Assembly (NCBI RefSeq): GCF_030269365.1
Contig: NZ_BSTF01000001.1
Coordinates: forward strand, 434,001 to 498,000
DNA: 64,000 nt
DNA from: Lentzea sp. NBRC 102530
GTDB lineage: Bacteria; Actinomycetota; Actinomycetes; Mycobacteriales; Pseudonocardiaceae
Direction of reading: 5' to 3'
Below the pieces are notes generated by a model. It was not told the origin of the DNA. It worked only from the letters and a program-made list of their open reading frames with translations, and did not search any database. Below are positions 6,064-14,368 of this stretch, in pieces; position 1 is the first letter of the stretch; every line of letters starts with the position of its first letter. Both the position numbers and the translations under genes were made by a program.

Positions 6064-8916
6064 GCCGAAAGGGTTCTGCTCTGTTCGGGGAACCAGATGT
6101 GTCAGCGCGCGACCCACGATGGTGATGGGGAGTCTTGGGGCCATTCGGGCCAGCATGGTGCACAGGTGGGCGCGTGTGGCGTCGTTCATTCGAGCGCCGG
6201 TGTCGAGTTCGTGCAGGATCTGGGTCAAGCTGAAGATGTCGACGGGCAGCGCGTGCACGTTGCTTCCCGATCCCGGGGTCGACAGCAGCCAGGTCGCGAA
6301 CCTGGAGATGAGTTCTTGTTCTTGTGGGTTCGAGGTCGTGTCCGGGCTGGCGAAACGAGCGCCGACGCGCACGGTCGTCTCCAGGTAGGGGTCGCCGAGC
6401 AGGCGCGCTTCCCGCAGCAGAGGCAGACCGCCGCCGGCAGGTGTGACGCGGTGCCGATCGGTTCCGGAGAGCGCGATCGTGCTGGTGACCGCGTTCCAGC
6501 CCTCGGCGTCCAGACCGGACTTCCACAGGTGGACGGTCGCCCGCCAACTCTGCACCGTGGCGAACAGGTCGGCGACGAGAGGGGGTGCGTTCGAGTCCAG
6601 CAGCGCGCGGAGGCACACGAGGTTGACCGAGTAGTGGGCGATGCGGGAGATGATCGTGGACGAAGTGGGCTGGTACGCCTGGTAGGCGTCGCTCGCGGAG
6701 CGGTGCTGGCACGTGCGGATCAGATCGTCGATCATGTGGATCACGTCGGCGCGCTCCTCGTCTTCGAGGGAGCCGAACAGTCCGCAGGCGAACTCGATGA
6801 TCGTCTTTCGTTTGACGAACGGCTGGTGCGAGATCAGGGCGTACAGCTGGGAGTCGTCCGGGGGCGCTGACGCCTGGAAGGGGTTGGCACTCGGCACCGC
6901 CTGCGTGGCGGCCAGCTGGCACAACAGCTTCATGGTCACCTCGGCCACGAGGTACTCGCCGAACGTGGCGTGCAGGAACTCGTAGGTGCGCAGCTCCGCG
7001 GCCGTGCCGTCGTTGCGCGTCGGCGAGTGGATGAAGAAGAAGTTCTCGACCGTGCGGTCCGCTTCGTCGATGGGGATGTCGAAAGTCGAGTTCGATTTCA
7101 CGGACGTGCTCGGCGCGAACACGGCGAGGTCGTCGTTCAGCTCTGGTGCGGTGACGTACTGGTGGCCGCGGTTGAACATGGCGAACGCGGCGATGCCGAG
7201 GCGCCAGGAGCTCTGCGTGGCGGCCTGGGTGACGACCGCCGGCGCCGGCCTGTCCGATCCCTTCTGCCCGGCCTGCCGCTCGACGAACATGGTGATGAGG
7301 CGCTTGTACAACTCGGCGTTGGACAGCGTCGCGTCATCCAGTGACGGGTGGTCCGAATCGGTCGCGTAGATCGCGAGCATCAGGAGCAGCAGTGGTTGCC
7401 GGGCCAGCTCCAGGTGGCGGCCCAGCGCGACGAGTTCCAGCGGCTGAAAGCCCGCCGTGCTCCGGTTCGTGGAGTTCCAGGTGTGCAGCCAGCGCGCGAT
7501 GCGGTCGTCGTCGAACTCGTCCAGCTTCACGATCGGCACGTCGGCGGGAATGCGCGCCCGGTCGGCGACGAGCACGCGCGACGTGACCACGACGGCGACC
7601 GGTCGACCGAGAAGTGCTTGCTGCCGCTGGAACTCCTGGACGTCGTGGAGGTAGTTCGACTGCTGGACGCCGCTGGCCTGGACGAGTTCGTCGAAGCCGT
7701 CGAGCAGGACCACGGGAACGCTGTCGCCGCACAACTGGGCGAGTTGCTCCCACACGACGGTCGTCCCGAGGAGTTGGAACAGGGCGGTCTCGACCTGTTC
7801 CTGGACGCGGTCTTCGGCCCGCACTTTGCGCAGCGGCACGATGACGGTGGTGAACTGGCTCTCCGGCAGCCTGGCGGCCAGCACCTCCACCAACAGCGAC
7901 TTGCCGGCGCCGGGGTTGCCGAGGACCAGCAGGGGGCGTGTCACGCACTCCGGTCCCGTGAAGTGGGCGGCGAGGAACACGTCGAGGTCGCTGCGCACCT
8001 CCGTTCTCTCGAGCCACCAGGACTCCGACGACGCCACGGTGTCGAAGCGCTGGTGCGTGACGCGGTAGCCGGGAGCGACGAAGCCGTCTTCGACCGTCGG
8101 GAAGCTGGCCTTGATCGACGACGGATCGAGCGTGGACCCGATGATCGGTCGCGTCAGCGTCGACTCGGCGAAGCTCTTGAGGTTGGTGCGATGCGTCTGC
8201 GCGGGAGAAGGCGGAAGTGACGGGATCCGGGCCAGCAGCTGTGTGAACAGTTCAAGTGATTCTGTGGCAGTGCCGTCCGTTGTGGTCTGTTTTCCGAGCA
8301 GGGGCCAGATCGTGAACTCTGGAACGTCGGCGGACGCCCGGTCGGTGCGGCGTTTGTTGATCGACAGGGCGTCGGCGGTGATTCTGGATATCGTCCGGGT
8401 CGCGGCCACCGGAGTGTTCACGCGGTTGTGCAGGAAGCGGTCTATCTCCATGTTGGCCTGCAGGAAGAAGGAAGCCGACAGCCTTTGCTCGTTCTCGTGA
8501 CCGGTGTACGTGTGGATTGGCGTCGGCACTGTCGACGAGGTGACCAGCGGAAGGCTGAAGAGGTCGTCTTCCTGTTCGGTGGTGACGACGTCCTGTGCTG
8601 ACGCTTTGTCCTGGTTGTTGCTGAAAGCTTCGAGGAGCGAAACGAGGGCGATGATGGTGTGGGCGGCGGCCACCAGGTCGTGGCGCTTGGTGCCGAACGT
8701 GGTCATCAGGATGTCGCTGACGCCGTCGAGGACCTTGCAGAGGCCGGCGGACACCTCGCCCTTCGAGTTGATCAGGGTGAGGACGGACGGTTCGGTGGCG
8801 CCCTCGGCAAGGAGGCTGACGCCGGGGAACGTGTCGGTGCGGTCCAGCCAGCGGCGGTCGTGCTCGCGGAGGGTCTCGAGGGCGTCGACGTACGAGTTCT
8901 TGGCCGGGCGCGACAT
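5533..8916 (-). CDS. NACHT-type STAND NTPase, possible phage-defence or signalling protein
   Basis: 1127 aa with a strong GGAGGT Shine-Dalgarno. The N-terminal ~320 residues are a helical region I do not recognise. Walker A is GNPGAGKS (333-340). Walker B is VVLLDGFDEL (402-411), with the NACHT-style acidic pair D-x-x-DE. VVTSRV follows as the sensor region and YEFLHATFGEYLVAE is the conserved NACHT winged-helix end. The C-terminal ~450 residues are helical and probably form the sensor array. Proteins of this architecture act as nucleotide-gated switches; many bacterial NACHT proteins defend against phage. No effector nuclease, TIR or protease domain can be seen, so the output is unknown. It is monocistronic, with an IS inserted just after its stop codon. 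Confidence 0.8.
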   Translation of the reverse strand: MSRPAKNSYVDALETLREHDRRWLDRTDTFPGVSLLAEGATEPSVLTLINSKGEVSAGLCKVLDGVSDILMTTFGTKRHDLVAAAHTIIALVSLLEAFSNNQDKASAQDVVTTEQEDDLFSLPLVTSSTVPTPIHTYTGHENEQRLSASFFLQANMEIDRFLHNRVNTPVAATRTISRITADALSINKRRTDRASADVPEFTIWPLLGKQTTTDGTATESLELFTQLLARIPSLPPSPAQTHRTNLKSFAESTLTRPIIGSTLDPSSIKASFPTVEDGFVAPGYRVTHQRFDTVASSESWWLERTEVRSDLDVFLAAHFTGPECVTRPLLVLGNPGAGKSLLVEVLAARLPESQFTTVIVPLRKVRAEDRVQEQVETALFQLLGTTVVWEQLAQLCGDSVPVVLLDGFDELVQASGVQQSNYLHDVQEFQRQQALLGRPVAVVVTSRVLVADRARIPADVPIVKLDEFDDDRIARWLHTWNSTNRSTAGFQPLELVALGRHLELARQPLLLLMLAIYATDSDHPSLDDATLSNAELYKRLITMFVERQAGQKGSDRPAPAVVTQAATQSSWRLGIAAFAMFNRGHQYVTAPELNDDLAVFAPSTSVKSNSTFDIPIDEADRTVENFFFIHSPTRNDGTAAELRTYEFLHATFGEYLVAEVTMKLLCQLAATQAVPSANPFQASAPPDDSQLYALISHQPFVKRKTIIEFACGLFGSLEDEERADVIHMIDDLIRTCQHRSASDAYQAYQPTSSTIISRIAHYSVNLVCLRALLDSNAPPLVADLFATVQSWRATVHLWKSGLDAEGWNAVTSTIALSGTDRHRVTPAGGGLPLLREARLLGDPYLETTVRVGARFASPDTTSNPQEQELISRFATWLLSTPGSGSNVHALPVDIFSLTQILHELDTGARMNDATRAHLCTMLARMAPRLPITIVGRALTHLVPRTEQNPFGSYIHNPFELVSVLCSHTDLTKESRISTGTLAQMFAARGEVAFGCVVLVWHRMSFPHGGDDDAFREFASSVVQAATPHLDSFTNVYLPVETFEYLAAPRTPEPRLTRHLLSALGTIAHDAADCVSPQIILAVINRFRYPDLAPQKTRLAKAYLRGRVLALSADDEPDAERLREIAEG

Positions 8917-9002
8917 CCGTGAGACCTCCGCAGGGTGACTGGAAGCCCTATCGCGGGGTGTGTGGTGCGGGTTACATCCAAACGAGTTCGTCCATGCGTC
9001 CG

Positions 9003-9023
9003 ATAGTCATTTTTGATGACTAT
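9003..9023. promoter_or_regulatory. Perfect palindrome, probable MarR-type operator
   Basis: ATAGTCAT-TTTTG-ATGACTAT is a perfect 8-bp inverted repeat with a 5-bp spacer, ending 11 nt before the GTG of the NmrA-like gene. Size and symmetry fit a MarR-family operator. The MarR gene at the far end of this small locus (9849-10262) is the obvious candidate binder. A possible -10 (TATGTT) overlaps the right arm, which would suit repression. Confidence 0.6.
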
Positions 9024-9034
9024 GTTGTGGAGGC

Positions 9035-9852
9035 GTGAGCGAGAAGAAGATCATTGCTGTGGTGGGGGCTACCGGCGAGCAGGGTGGGGCGGTGGCTCGG
9101 GGCCCTGCTGGCCGGCGGCGAGTTCGCGGTGCGGGCGTTCAGCCGGGGCACCGAGTCGGCGGCGGCCCGGAGGCTCGCGGCGTTGGGGCCGAGGTGGTGG
9201 CGGCTGACCTGTACGACGTCGAGAGCCTGCGGAAGGCGTTCGACGGGGCGTACGGCGCTCATCTGGTCACGCCGTTCTTCACGCACATGTCGGCTGCCAA
9301 GGAGTTGGAGGAGGCCACCAACCTCGTGGCCGCCGCCGAAGGGCTTCAGCACGTCGTGTGGTCGACGTTGGAGGACACGCGTGAGGTGATCGCGCTCGAC
9401 GACGACCGGATGCCGACGCTGGACGAGTACAAGGTGCCGCACTTCGACGTGAAGGGCGGGGAGGCGGACGCGTTGTTCGCGGAGGCCGGGCTGCCCACCA
9501 CCTACGTGCGGATGTCGTTCTGCTGGAACAACCTGCTCAAGGGCGTGGCGCCGCATCGTGCCGAGGACGGGTCGTTGAAGCTGTCGTTGCCGATGGGGGA
9601 GAGCCGGATCTCGGCATCGCGGCCGAGGACATCGGCAAGGCGATCGTGAGCGTGCTCAAGAACCCCGCGAAGACCATCGGGGAGACGATCGGGCTAGGGG
9701 TCGCGCACCTCACCGGCGACGAGGTGGCTGCGGCGTTCAGCGCGGTGCTCGGCCAGGAGGTGACCTACGAACCGCTGTCGCACAACGAGTTCCGGGCGCT
9801 CAGGTTCCGGGAGTTCCTGGAGGCGCACCGGGACGACGTCGTGATCGGTTAG
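9035..9852 (+). pseudogene. NmrA-like NAD(P)-binding protein gene with three frame breaks
   Basis: It starts GTG after GTGGAGG. The product begins with a Rossmann motif (VVGATGEQGGAVAR). After about codon 22 the coding sense moves to the next frame (ALLAGGEFAVRAFSRG...), returns to the first frame near 9190 (EVVAADLYDVESLRKAF), and moves again near 9610 into the frame ending LEAHRDDVVIG at 9852. The first two breaks lie in G runs and compensate each other; the third leaves a net one-base loss. Reassembled, the protein would be about 272 aa, normal for NmrA/quinone reductase-like proteins. It could be a true pseudogene or carry homopolymer sequencing errors. The stop overlaps the convergent marR gene by 4 nt. 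Confidence 0.75.
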
Positions 9853-10262
9853 AAGGTCTTCGAGATCTCCTCGAAGACCTGCTTGAACTCGGTGAAGCGG
9901 TCGGCGCCCACGACGGCGGCGAGGCGGTCCTCGATCTCGGTGATGATGCGCTTGGCCTGGACCATCTGGTCCTTGCCGAGGTCGGTGGGCACGACGAGTT
10001 TCGCCCTGCGGTCGGCCGGGTCCGGCTGGCGGGTGACGTAGCCGAGGCGTTCCAGTTCGTCGATCAGGGTGCCGACGACCTGCTTGTGCTGGCCGGAGCG
10101 TTCGGAGAGCTCGCTGGCCCTGGTGCCCGTGGTGGCGATGTAGGCCATGACGGCGCCGTGGCGCGGGCGCAGGTTCTCGTGGCCCGCCTCGGCCAGGCGG
10201 GCGAAGAGTTCCTTCTGGAACCCCGAGAGCAGGTGCGCGGAAAGGACGCCGACGTCAGGCAT
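9849..10262 (-). CDS. MarR-family transcriptional regulator
   Basis: 137 aa, normal MarR length. The winged helix is visible as TRASELSERSGQHKQVVGTL, then LERLGYVTR and the wing DPADRRAKLVV, flanked by the dimerisation helices. It is convergent with the NmrA-like gene and probably binds the palindrome at 9003-9023; MarR proteins commonly sense phenolics or oxidants. No sensing Cys pair is visible, so a ligand is more likely than a thiol switch. Confidence 0.88.
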   Translation of the reverse strand: MPDVGVLSAHLLSGFQKELFARLAEAGHENLRPRHGAVMAYIATTGTRASELSERSGQHKQVVGTLIDELERLGYVTRQPDPADRRAKLVVPTDLGKDQMVQAKRIITEIEDRLAAVVGADRFTEFKQVFEEISKTF

Positions 10263-10324
10263 GGTGATGATGTTAACCCGGCGGTGGCCCGGTCCGAAGA
10301 GGACGGACGAAGAGCGGTGGCCCG

Positions 10325-10345
10325 CCCGGCGGACGGGCCGCCGGG
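10325..10345 (-). terminator. GC-rich hairpin after the VOC gene
   Basis: CCCGGCGG-ACGGG-CCGCCGGG is a perfect 8-bp stem directly after the stop of the minus-strand VOC gene. There is no T tract, as is common for high-GC actinomycete terminators. Confidence 0.45.
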
Positions 10346-10346
10346 A

Positions 10347-10682
10347 TCAGGACAGTGGTTCGTACAGGCTGAACGGGGTGCCCTGGTCGTCCACGCAGTG
10401 CGCGATGCGGCCCGTGTCGGGCACGGTGAGCACCTCGTCGTTCTTGCCGCCCAGTTCGGCGACCTTGCGCACGGACGCCTCGATGTCCGTGGTGTGGAAG
10501 TAGATCCGCGGCTGGGTGTGCCCGGCGTCCCTGGGCGCGATGGCGCCGGCCGCGCCGTTCGTGATCACGTGGTAGTCCTCGCCCATCAGGCTGGTCTCCC
10601 AGCCGAAGACGCCCGCGTAGAACGCTCGCGCCCGTGCGGTGTCGTCGGCGGGGATTTCGAACCAGTTGGCGTGTCCGGACAT
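10347..10682 (-). CDS. VOC (glyoxalase/bleomycin-resistance-like) family protein
   Basis: 111 aa from ATG 10682, chosen for the GAGGAGCG Shine-Dalgarno; the longer frame upstream is promoter DNA. It shows NWFEIPADD, RARAFYAGVFGW, IYFHTTDIEASV and a C-terminal DDQGTPFSLYEP, the usual two beta-alpha-beta-beta-beta halves. The substrate is unknown. It lies directly behind a copy of the ECF42-type promoter motif also found in front of the sigma operon, so it is very likely a regulon member of that sigma factor. Confidence 0.85.
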   Translation of the reverse strand: MSGHANWFEIPADDTARARAFYAGVFGWETSLMGEDYHVITNGAAGAIAPRDAGHTQPRIYFHTTDIEASVRKVAELGGKNDEVLTVPDTGRIAHCVDDQGTPFSLYEPLS

Positions 10683-10723
10683 GTCGATCGCTCCTCGTGT
10701 TCGTGGTGAACTGACGAGCAGAG

Positions 10724-10750
10724 GACGAACGAGACCTGGGGAACTCGACA
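10724..10750 (-). promoter_or_regulatory. ECF42-type promoter of the VOC gene
   Basis: Read on the minus strand: TGTCGA (10750-10745), 17 nt, then CGTC (10727-10724). These match the -35/-10 elements reported for ECF42 sigma factors, recalled from literature as TGTCGA and CG[A/T]C. The -10 region shares a 17-bp identical block with the second site at 12383-12409. Confidence 0.7.
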
Positions 10751-10754
10751 TCGG

Positions 10755-11987
10755 TCACCGAAGGTTTTCTGCGCCGGGCGAATCGTTGTGGCACTTGGCC
10801 TCCAGGGACCGCATGCGTCCGGCGAGGAATCGGCGGTCGGCGGGCGATACCGCCAGGTCGTGGGCCAGTCGGTACGCGGCAACGGCTTCGGGGCGCCGGT
10901 CGAGGCGGCGCAGCAGGTCGGCGCGCGCGGAGTGGAGCAGGTGGTACGAGTCGAGCCCGGCGATCCCGTCGATCAACGCCAGCCCCGCCTCGGGCCCGTC
11001 CACCATGGCGACGGCGACCGCGTGGTTGAGTTCGACCACCGGGGTCGGGGCCACCGCGAGGAGTTCGGCGTACAGGGCGGCCACCCGCGACCAGTCGACC
11101 GGGTCCTGCACGTGCAGCGCGGCGATCACGGCGTGCAGCACGTACGGGCCGGGCGAGCCGAACCGCAGCGCGCGGTCCAGCAACGCCATGCCCTCGGCGA
11201 TCTCGCCGGTGTTCCACAGCGACCGGTCCTGGTCGTCGAGGAGCACCAGTTCGCCGTCGGACGTGAACCGCGCGGCGCTGCGCGAGTCGTGCAGCAGCAT
11301 CAACGCCACGAGCCCGTGGGCCTCCGGCTCGTCCGGCATCAGGGCGGCCACGAGCTTGCCCAGCCGCAACGCCTCCTGCCGCAGCGAGGCGTCCGGCACC
11401 GTGTAGCCGCGGGTGAAGATCAGGTAGAGGACGCCGAGCACGCCCCGCAGCCGTTCGGGCAGCAGGTGGTCGGCGGGCACCTCGAACGTGATCCCGGCGT
11501 CGCGGATCTTGCGCTTCGCCCTGACCAGCCGCTGGGCCAGTGCGGTCTCGGCGACCAGGAACGTCCGCGCGATCTGTGCGGCGGTGAAGCCCGCGACCGC
11601 CTGGAGCGTCAGCGCCGACCGGGCGTCCTCGGCCAGGGCCGGGTGGCAACACGTGAAGATCAGCGACAGCCGTTCGTCACCGAGGTCGACGAGCTGCTTC
11701 TCGCTCATCACGGTCGTCTCGGGCGGGGGAGCGGGCAGCTTGGCGCGCGCCATCCGGGCGTGCCGGAGGCGGTCCAGGGCGTGGTTGCGGGCGACGGTGA
11801 GCAGCCACGCGAACGGGTCGTCGGGCACCTGGGAACGTGGCCATTTCCGCAACGCCTGCGAGCACGCCTCCTGCAACGCGTCCTCGGCCAGCTCGAAGTC
11901 GCCCAACGCGCGCACCAGTGCCGCGAGCATCCGGGTGCGGTGCTGGCGGTAGACCTGCTCGACCGCGGCCGACGCCAGGTCGCTCAT
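10755..11987 (-). CDS. ECF42-group RNA polymerase sigma factor with TPR-like C-terminal extension
   Basis: 410 aa from ATG 11987, overlapping the upstream DGPF gene by 4 nt. Sigma region 2 is FELAEDALQEACSQAL...DPFAWLLTVARNHALDRLR and region 4 is AGFTAAQIARTFLVAETALAQRLVRAKRKIR. Two thirds of the protein is a helical extension (LYLIFTRGYT, LLHDSR, LNHAVAVAM, YHLLHSARADLLRRL) characteristic of the ECF42 group. It has no anti-sigma gene; control is thought to involve the extension and the partner DGPF protein. The shared promoter motif in front of both this operon and the VOC gene indicates autoregulation. Confidence 0.92.
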   Translation of the reverse strand: MSDLASAAVEQVYRQHRTRMLAALVRALGDFELAEDALQEACSQALRKWPRSQVPDDPFAWLLTVARNHALDRLRHARMARAKLPAPPPETTVMSEKQLVDLGDERLSLIFTCCHPALAEDARSALTLQAVAGFTAAQIARTFLVAETALAQRLVRAKRKIRDAGITFEVPADHLLPERLRGVLGVLYLIFTRGYTVPDASLRQEALRLGKLVAALMPDEPEAHGLVALMLLHDSRSAARFTSDGELVLLDDQDRSLWNTGEIAEGMALLDRALRFGSPGPYVLHAVIAALHVQDPVDWSRVAALYAELLAVAPTPVVELNHAVAVAMVDGPEAGLALIDGIAGLDSYHLLHSARADLLRRLDRRPEAVAAYRLAHDLAVSPADRRFLAGRMRSLEAKCHNDSPGAENLR

Positions 11988-12355
11988 GCCACCCCGTGGT
12001 TCAGCCCGGGGATGTGGTCGACCGGCCGCACCTCGATCGTTGCGCCGTAATGCGCCTGCGGGACCATCTCCGCGAGCTCCAGCGCCTCGTCGAGGTCGCG
12101 GCAGTTCAGCAGGTAGTAGCCGCCGAGGTGCTCGTGCGTCTCGGCGAACGGCCCGTCGGTCAGCACCGGCTTGCCGTCGCGCACCCGCACCGTCGTCGCG
12201 GTGCTGACGGGCTTCAACGGGTCGCCCGCCACGAACGCACCGCGCCGCCGGCACTCGTCGGCGAACGCGTTGACCCTCGTCAGGATCTCCTCGAACCGCT
12301 GGTCACCGTGCTGCGGGCGGTCCTCGCAGTTGTAGATCAAAAACATGTAGTGCAT
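11984..12355 (-). CDS. DGPF/YCII-family protein, partner of the ECF42 sigma factor
   Basis: 123 aa starting MHYMFLIY, with TDGPFAETHEHLGGYYLL carrying the family DGPF motif and a C-terminal IEVRPVDH strand. YCII-like proteins are small alpha/beta dimers of uncertain enzymatic role and are the standard neighbours of ECF42 sigma factors. Stop and sigma start overlap (ATGA), so the two are co-translated. The promoter is at 12383-12409. Confidence 0.9.
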   Translation of the reverse strand: MHYMFLIYNCEDRPQHGDQRFEEILTRVNAFADECRRRGAFVAGDPLKPVSTATTVRVRDGKPVLTDGPFAETHEHLGGYYLLNCRDLDEALELAEMVPQAHYGATIEVRPVDHIPGLNHGVA

Positions 12356-12382
12356 CGCGTGCCCTCCAGTCGTCGTCCGGAG

Positions 12383-12409
12383 GACGAACGAGACCTCTGG
12401 AAGTCGACA
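12383..12409 (-). promoter_or_regulatory. ECF42-type promoter of the DGPF-sigma operon
   Basis: Minus strand TGTCGA (12409-12404), 17-nt spacer, CGTC (12386-12383). Spacing and flanking block (GAGGACGAACGAGACCT on the plus strand) are identical to the site at 10724-10750. Confidence 0.7.
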
Positions 12410-12532
12410 TTCGACCACGCACCGTTTCTCGGAGCGCGGCGAACGGCGTTCGGTGGGAATGGCGCCGTGACCGTCGCCGAGTGGGGCGACCTGCCTCTCG
12501 GAGGCGTCGAACGAGGCTCCGATCCGCAAAAC

Positions 12533-12561
12533 TTGTGGTTACCAAAAAAATTGGGTTACTC
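12533..12561 (+). promoter_or_regulatory. Candidate promoter/operator of the tetR gene
   Basis: TTGTGG, 17 nt, TTACTC, with the -10 box ending 8 nt before the ATG, so a leaderless transcript is possible. GGTTAC occurs twice in direct orientation (12537-12542 and 12554-12559) around an A/T-rich core, a plausible autoregulatory site. Sequence impression only. Confidence 0.35.
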
Positions 12562-12569
12562 TACTGAAC

Positions 12570-13220
12570 ATGCGGCGAGAACCTGGGCTCCGGGAGTTGA
12601 AGAAGGCGCAGATGCGTGAGCACATCGCGGATGTGGCGGCGCGCCTGTTCGCCGAGCGCGGGTACGACGGCGTCTCGATGATCGAGGTGGCGCGGGCGGC
12701 CGCCGTGTCGGAGCAGACGGTGTACAACTACTTCCCGGCCAAGCAGGACCTCGTCCTCGACCGGGCCGACGAGATCACCGAGCAGTACCGCCAGGCCGTC
12801 TCGGGTCGCCCGGCCGGCACCAGCCCCGCAGCGGCGCTGCGCCCGCTGACCGTCGCGATCATCGACCACTTCCGCGATGAGGAGCCGGCGCTCGCTCGTG
12901 GTGAGTTCGCGGCACAGTGCCTGGTCAGCCCAGCCTTGCGCCGGTTCGCGCTGGAACTCCGCGAGCGGCAGGCGCGGACCATCGCCACCGCGATGCTCGG
13001 GACCGATCCGGGCATTCCCGAAGTCGTCGCGCGCGCCCATGCCGCCGCACTGGTCGCGGTCGTCCAGGGCGTCACCGACGAGATCGGCGCGCACGTCCTC
13101 GCCGAGGACATCACCGACGAGGCTGCTGACCGCATGCGCCAGAACGCGACCCTCGCCTTCGACCACCTCGACCGCGTCTTCCACTCCGCCACCGCGGTGT
13201 CACCAGGAGAACCACAATGA
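12570..13220 (+). CDS. TetR-family transcriptional regulator
   Basis: 216 aa. The N-terminal HTH is classic: IADVAARLFAERGYDGVSM, then EVARAAAVSEQTVYNYFPAK near residues 37-56, followed by a helical ligand domain. The last 4 nt overlap the following monooxygenase gene, so the regulator and its likely target are one operon. The inducer is presumably a substrate of that monooxygenase. Confidence 0.92.
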   Translation: MRREPGLRELKKAQMREHIADVAARLFAERGYDGVSMIEVARAAAVSEQTVYNYFPAKQDLVLDRADEITEQYRQAVSGRPAGTSPAAALRPLTVAIIDHFRDEEPALARGEFAAQCLVSPALRRFALELRERQARTIATAMLGTDPGIPEVVARAHAAALVAVVQGVTDEIGAHVLAEDITDEAADRMRQNATLAFDHLDRVFHSATAVSPGEPQ

Positions 13221-14368
13221 TCAACAAGCGCGTTCTGGTCTCGGGAGCGAGCGTCGGCGGTCCGGCGCTGGCCTACTGGCTGCACCGGTACGGCTTCGAC
13301 GTCACCGTCGTCGAGAAGGCCCACGGGATCCGCCGCGGTGGGCAGGCCGTCGACTTCAAGGGCCCGATCCACCGCCGCGTGCTCAGCGAAATGGGCGTCC
13401 TCGACGAGGTCCGGGCCGCCCACGTCGTCGACACCGACTCCCGCATCGTCAACGCCAAGGGCCGCACCGTCGGAGTCATCCCGGCGGCGTTCTCCGGCGG
13501 AGAGATCAACATCCCGCGTGGCGACCTCGCCCGCATCCTCTACGGCCTCACCTCGCAGACCTGCGAGTACGTCTTCGGCGACTCGATCACGTCGCTGACT
13601 CAGACGCACACCGGCGTCGACGTCACCTTCGCCCGCGGGGAACCCCGTGCCTTCGACCTCGTCATCGGGGCCGACGGCATGCACTCCAACGTCCGCAAGC
13701 TCGCCTTCGGGCCGGAAGCGGACCACGTGACCCACCTCGGCTACCACTACGTCCTGGCTGACCTCGGCACCGGCGATGAAAGCGTTGTCTACAACGAACC
13801 TGGACGCACGGTCGGACTCGGCGGCTCCAAAGCGCCCGCGTTCTTCGTCTTCGCCTCCGACCAGCTCCATGATCGCGACGACGTCGACACGCAGAAGGAG
13901 ACGCTGGTGAACGCCTACCGCGACGGCCGGTGGCGCATCCCGGAGCTGCTCGCGAAGATCCCCGACGCCACCGACTTCTTCATGGACTCCATCAGCCGCG
14001 TGACCCTCGAACGCTACTCGACCGGCCGCGTCGCTCTCGTCGGTGACTCCGCCTGGGGCAACGCCCTGGGAGGCTTCGGCACGGGCCTCGCCGTGGTCGG
14101 CGCCTACGTCCTGGCCGGCGAACTGGCTGTGGCCGACGGCGACCACACCGTCGCCTTCCCCCGGTTCGAGGCCAAGTTCCGGGAGTACGCGTCCGTCTCG
14201 CAGAAGATCAACGCTGGTCGTCTGCTCGCACCGAGGAGCGGGCCCGGCATCGTCGGTCGCAACCTGCTCTTCACCGCCCTCAAGGTGTTCGGCCCCGCCG
14301 TGAAGATCCTCGAAGGTCCCGCGAAGAAGATCGAACTCGAGGGCTACCCGGCCCTCCGGACCGTCTGA
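13217..14368 (+). CDS. FAD-dependent aromatic-type monooxygenase (PHBH fold)
   Basis: 383 aa, ATG overlapping the tetR stop. It has the FAD motif LVSGASVGGPALAYWL near residue 6, RGGQAVDFKG, a GADGMHS motif near 155 and VALVGDSAWGNALGGFGTGL near 277. These place it with single-component NADPH-dependent flavin hydroxylases related to TetX and antibiotic-tailoring enzymes. The first glycine motif reads GASVGG rather than GAGxxG, as is common in this branch. It may detoxify or tailor an aromatic or polycyclic compound sensed by the TetR partner. Confidence 0.87.
   Translation: MINKRVLVSGASVGGPALAYWLHRYGFDVTVVEKAHGIRRGGQAVDFKGPIHRRVLSEMGVLDEVRAAHVVDTDSRIVNAKGRTVGVIPAAFSGGEINIPRGDLARILYGLTSQTCEYVFGDSITSLTQTHTGVDVTFARGEPRAFDLVIGADGMHSNVRKLAFGPEADHVTHLGYHYVLADLGTGDESVVYNEPGRTVGLGGSKAPAFFVFASDQLHDRDDVDTQKETLVNAYRDGRWRIPELLAKIPDATDFFMDSISRVTLERYSTGRVALVGDSAWGNALGGFGTGLAVVGAYVLAGELAVADGDHTVAFPRFEAKFREYASVSQKINAGRLLAPRSGPGIVGRNLLFTALKVFGPAVKILEGPAKKIELEGYPALRTV

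Noticed and set aside
10683..10751. Longer N-terminus of the VOC protein (134 aa)
   Set aside because: The extension translates the ECF42 promoter region; ATG 10682 has a good Shine-Dalgarno and the normal VOC start.
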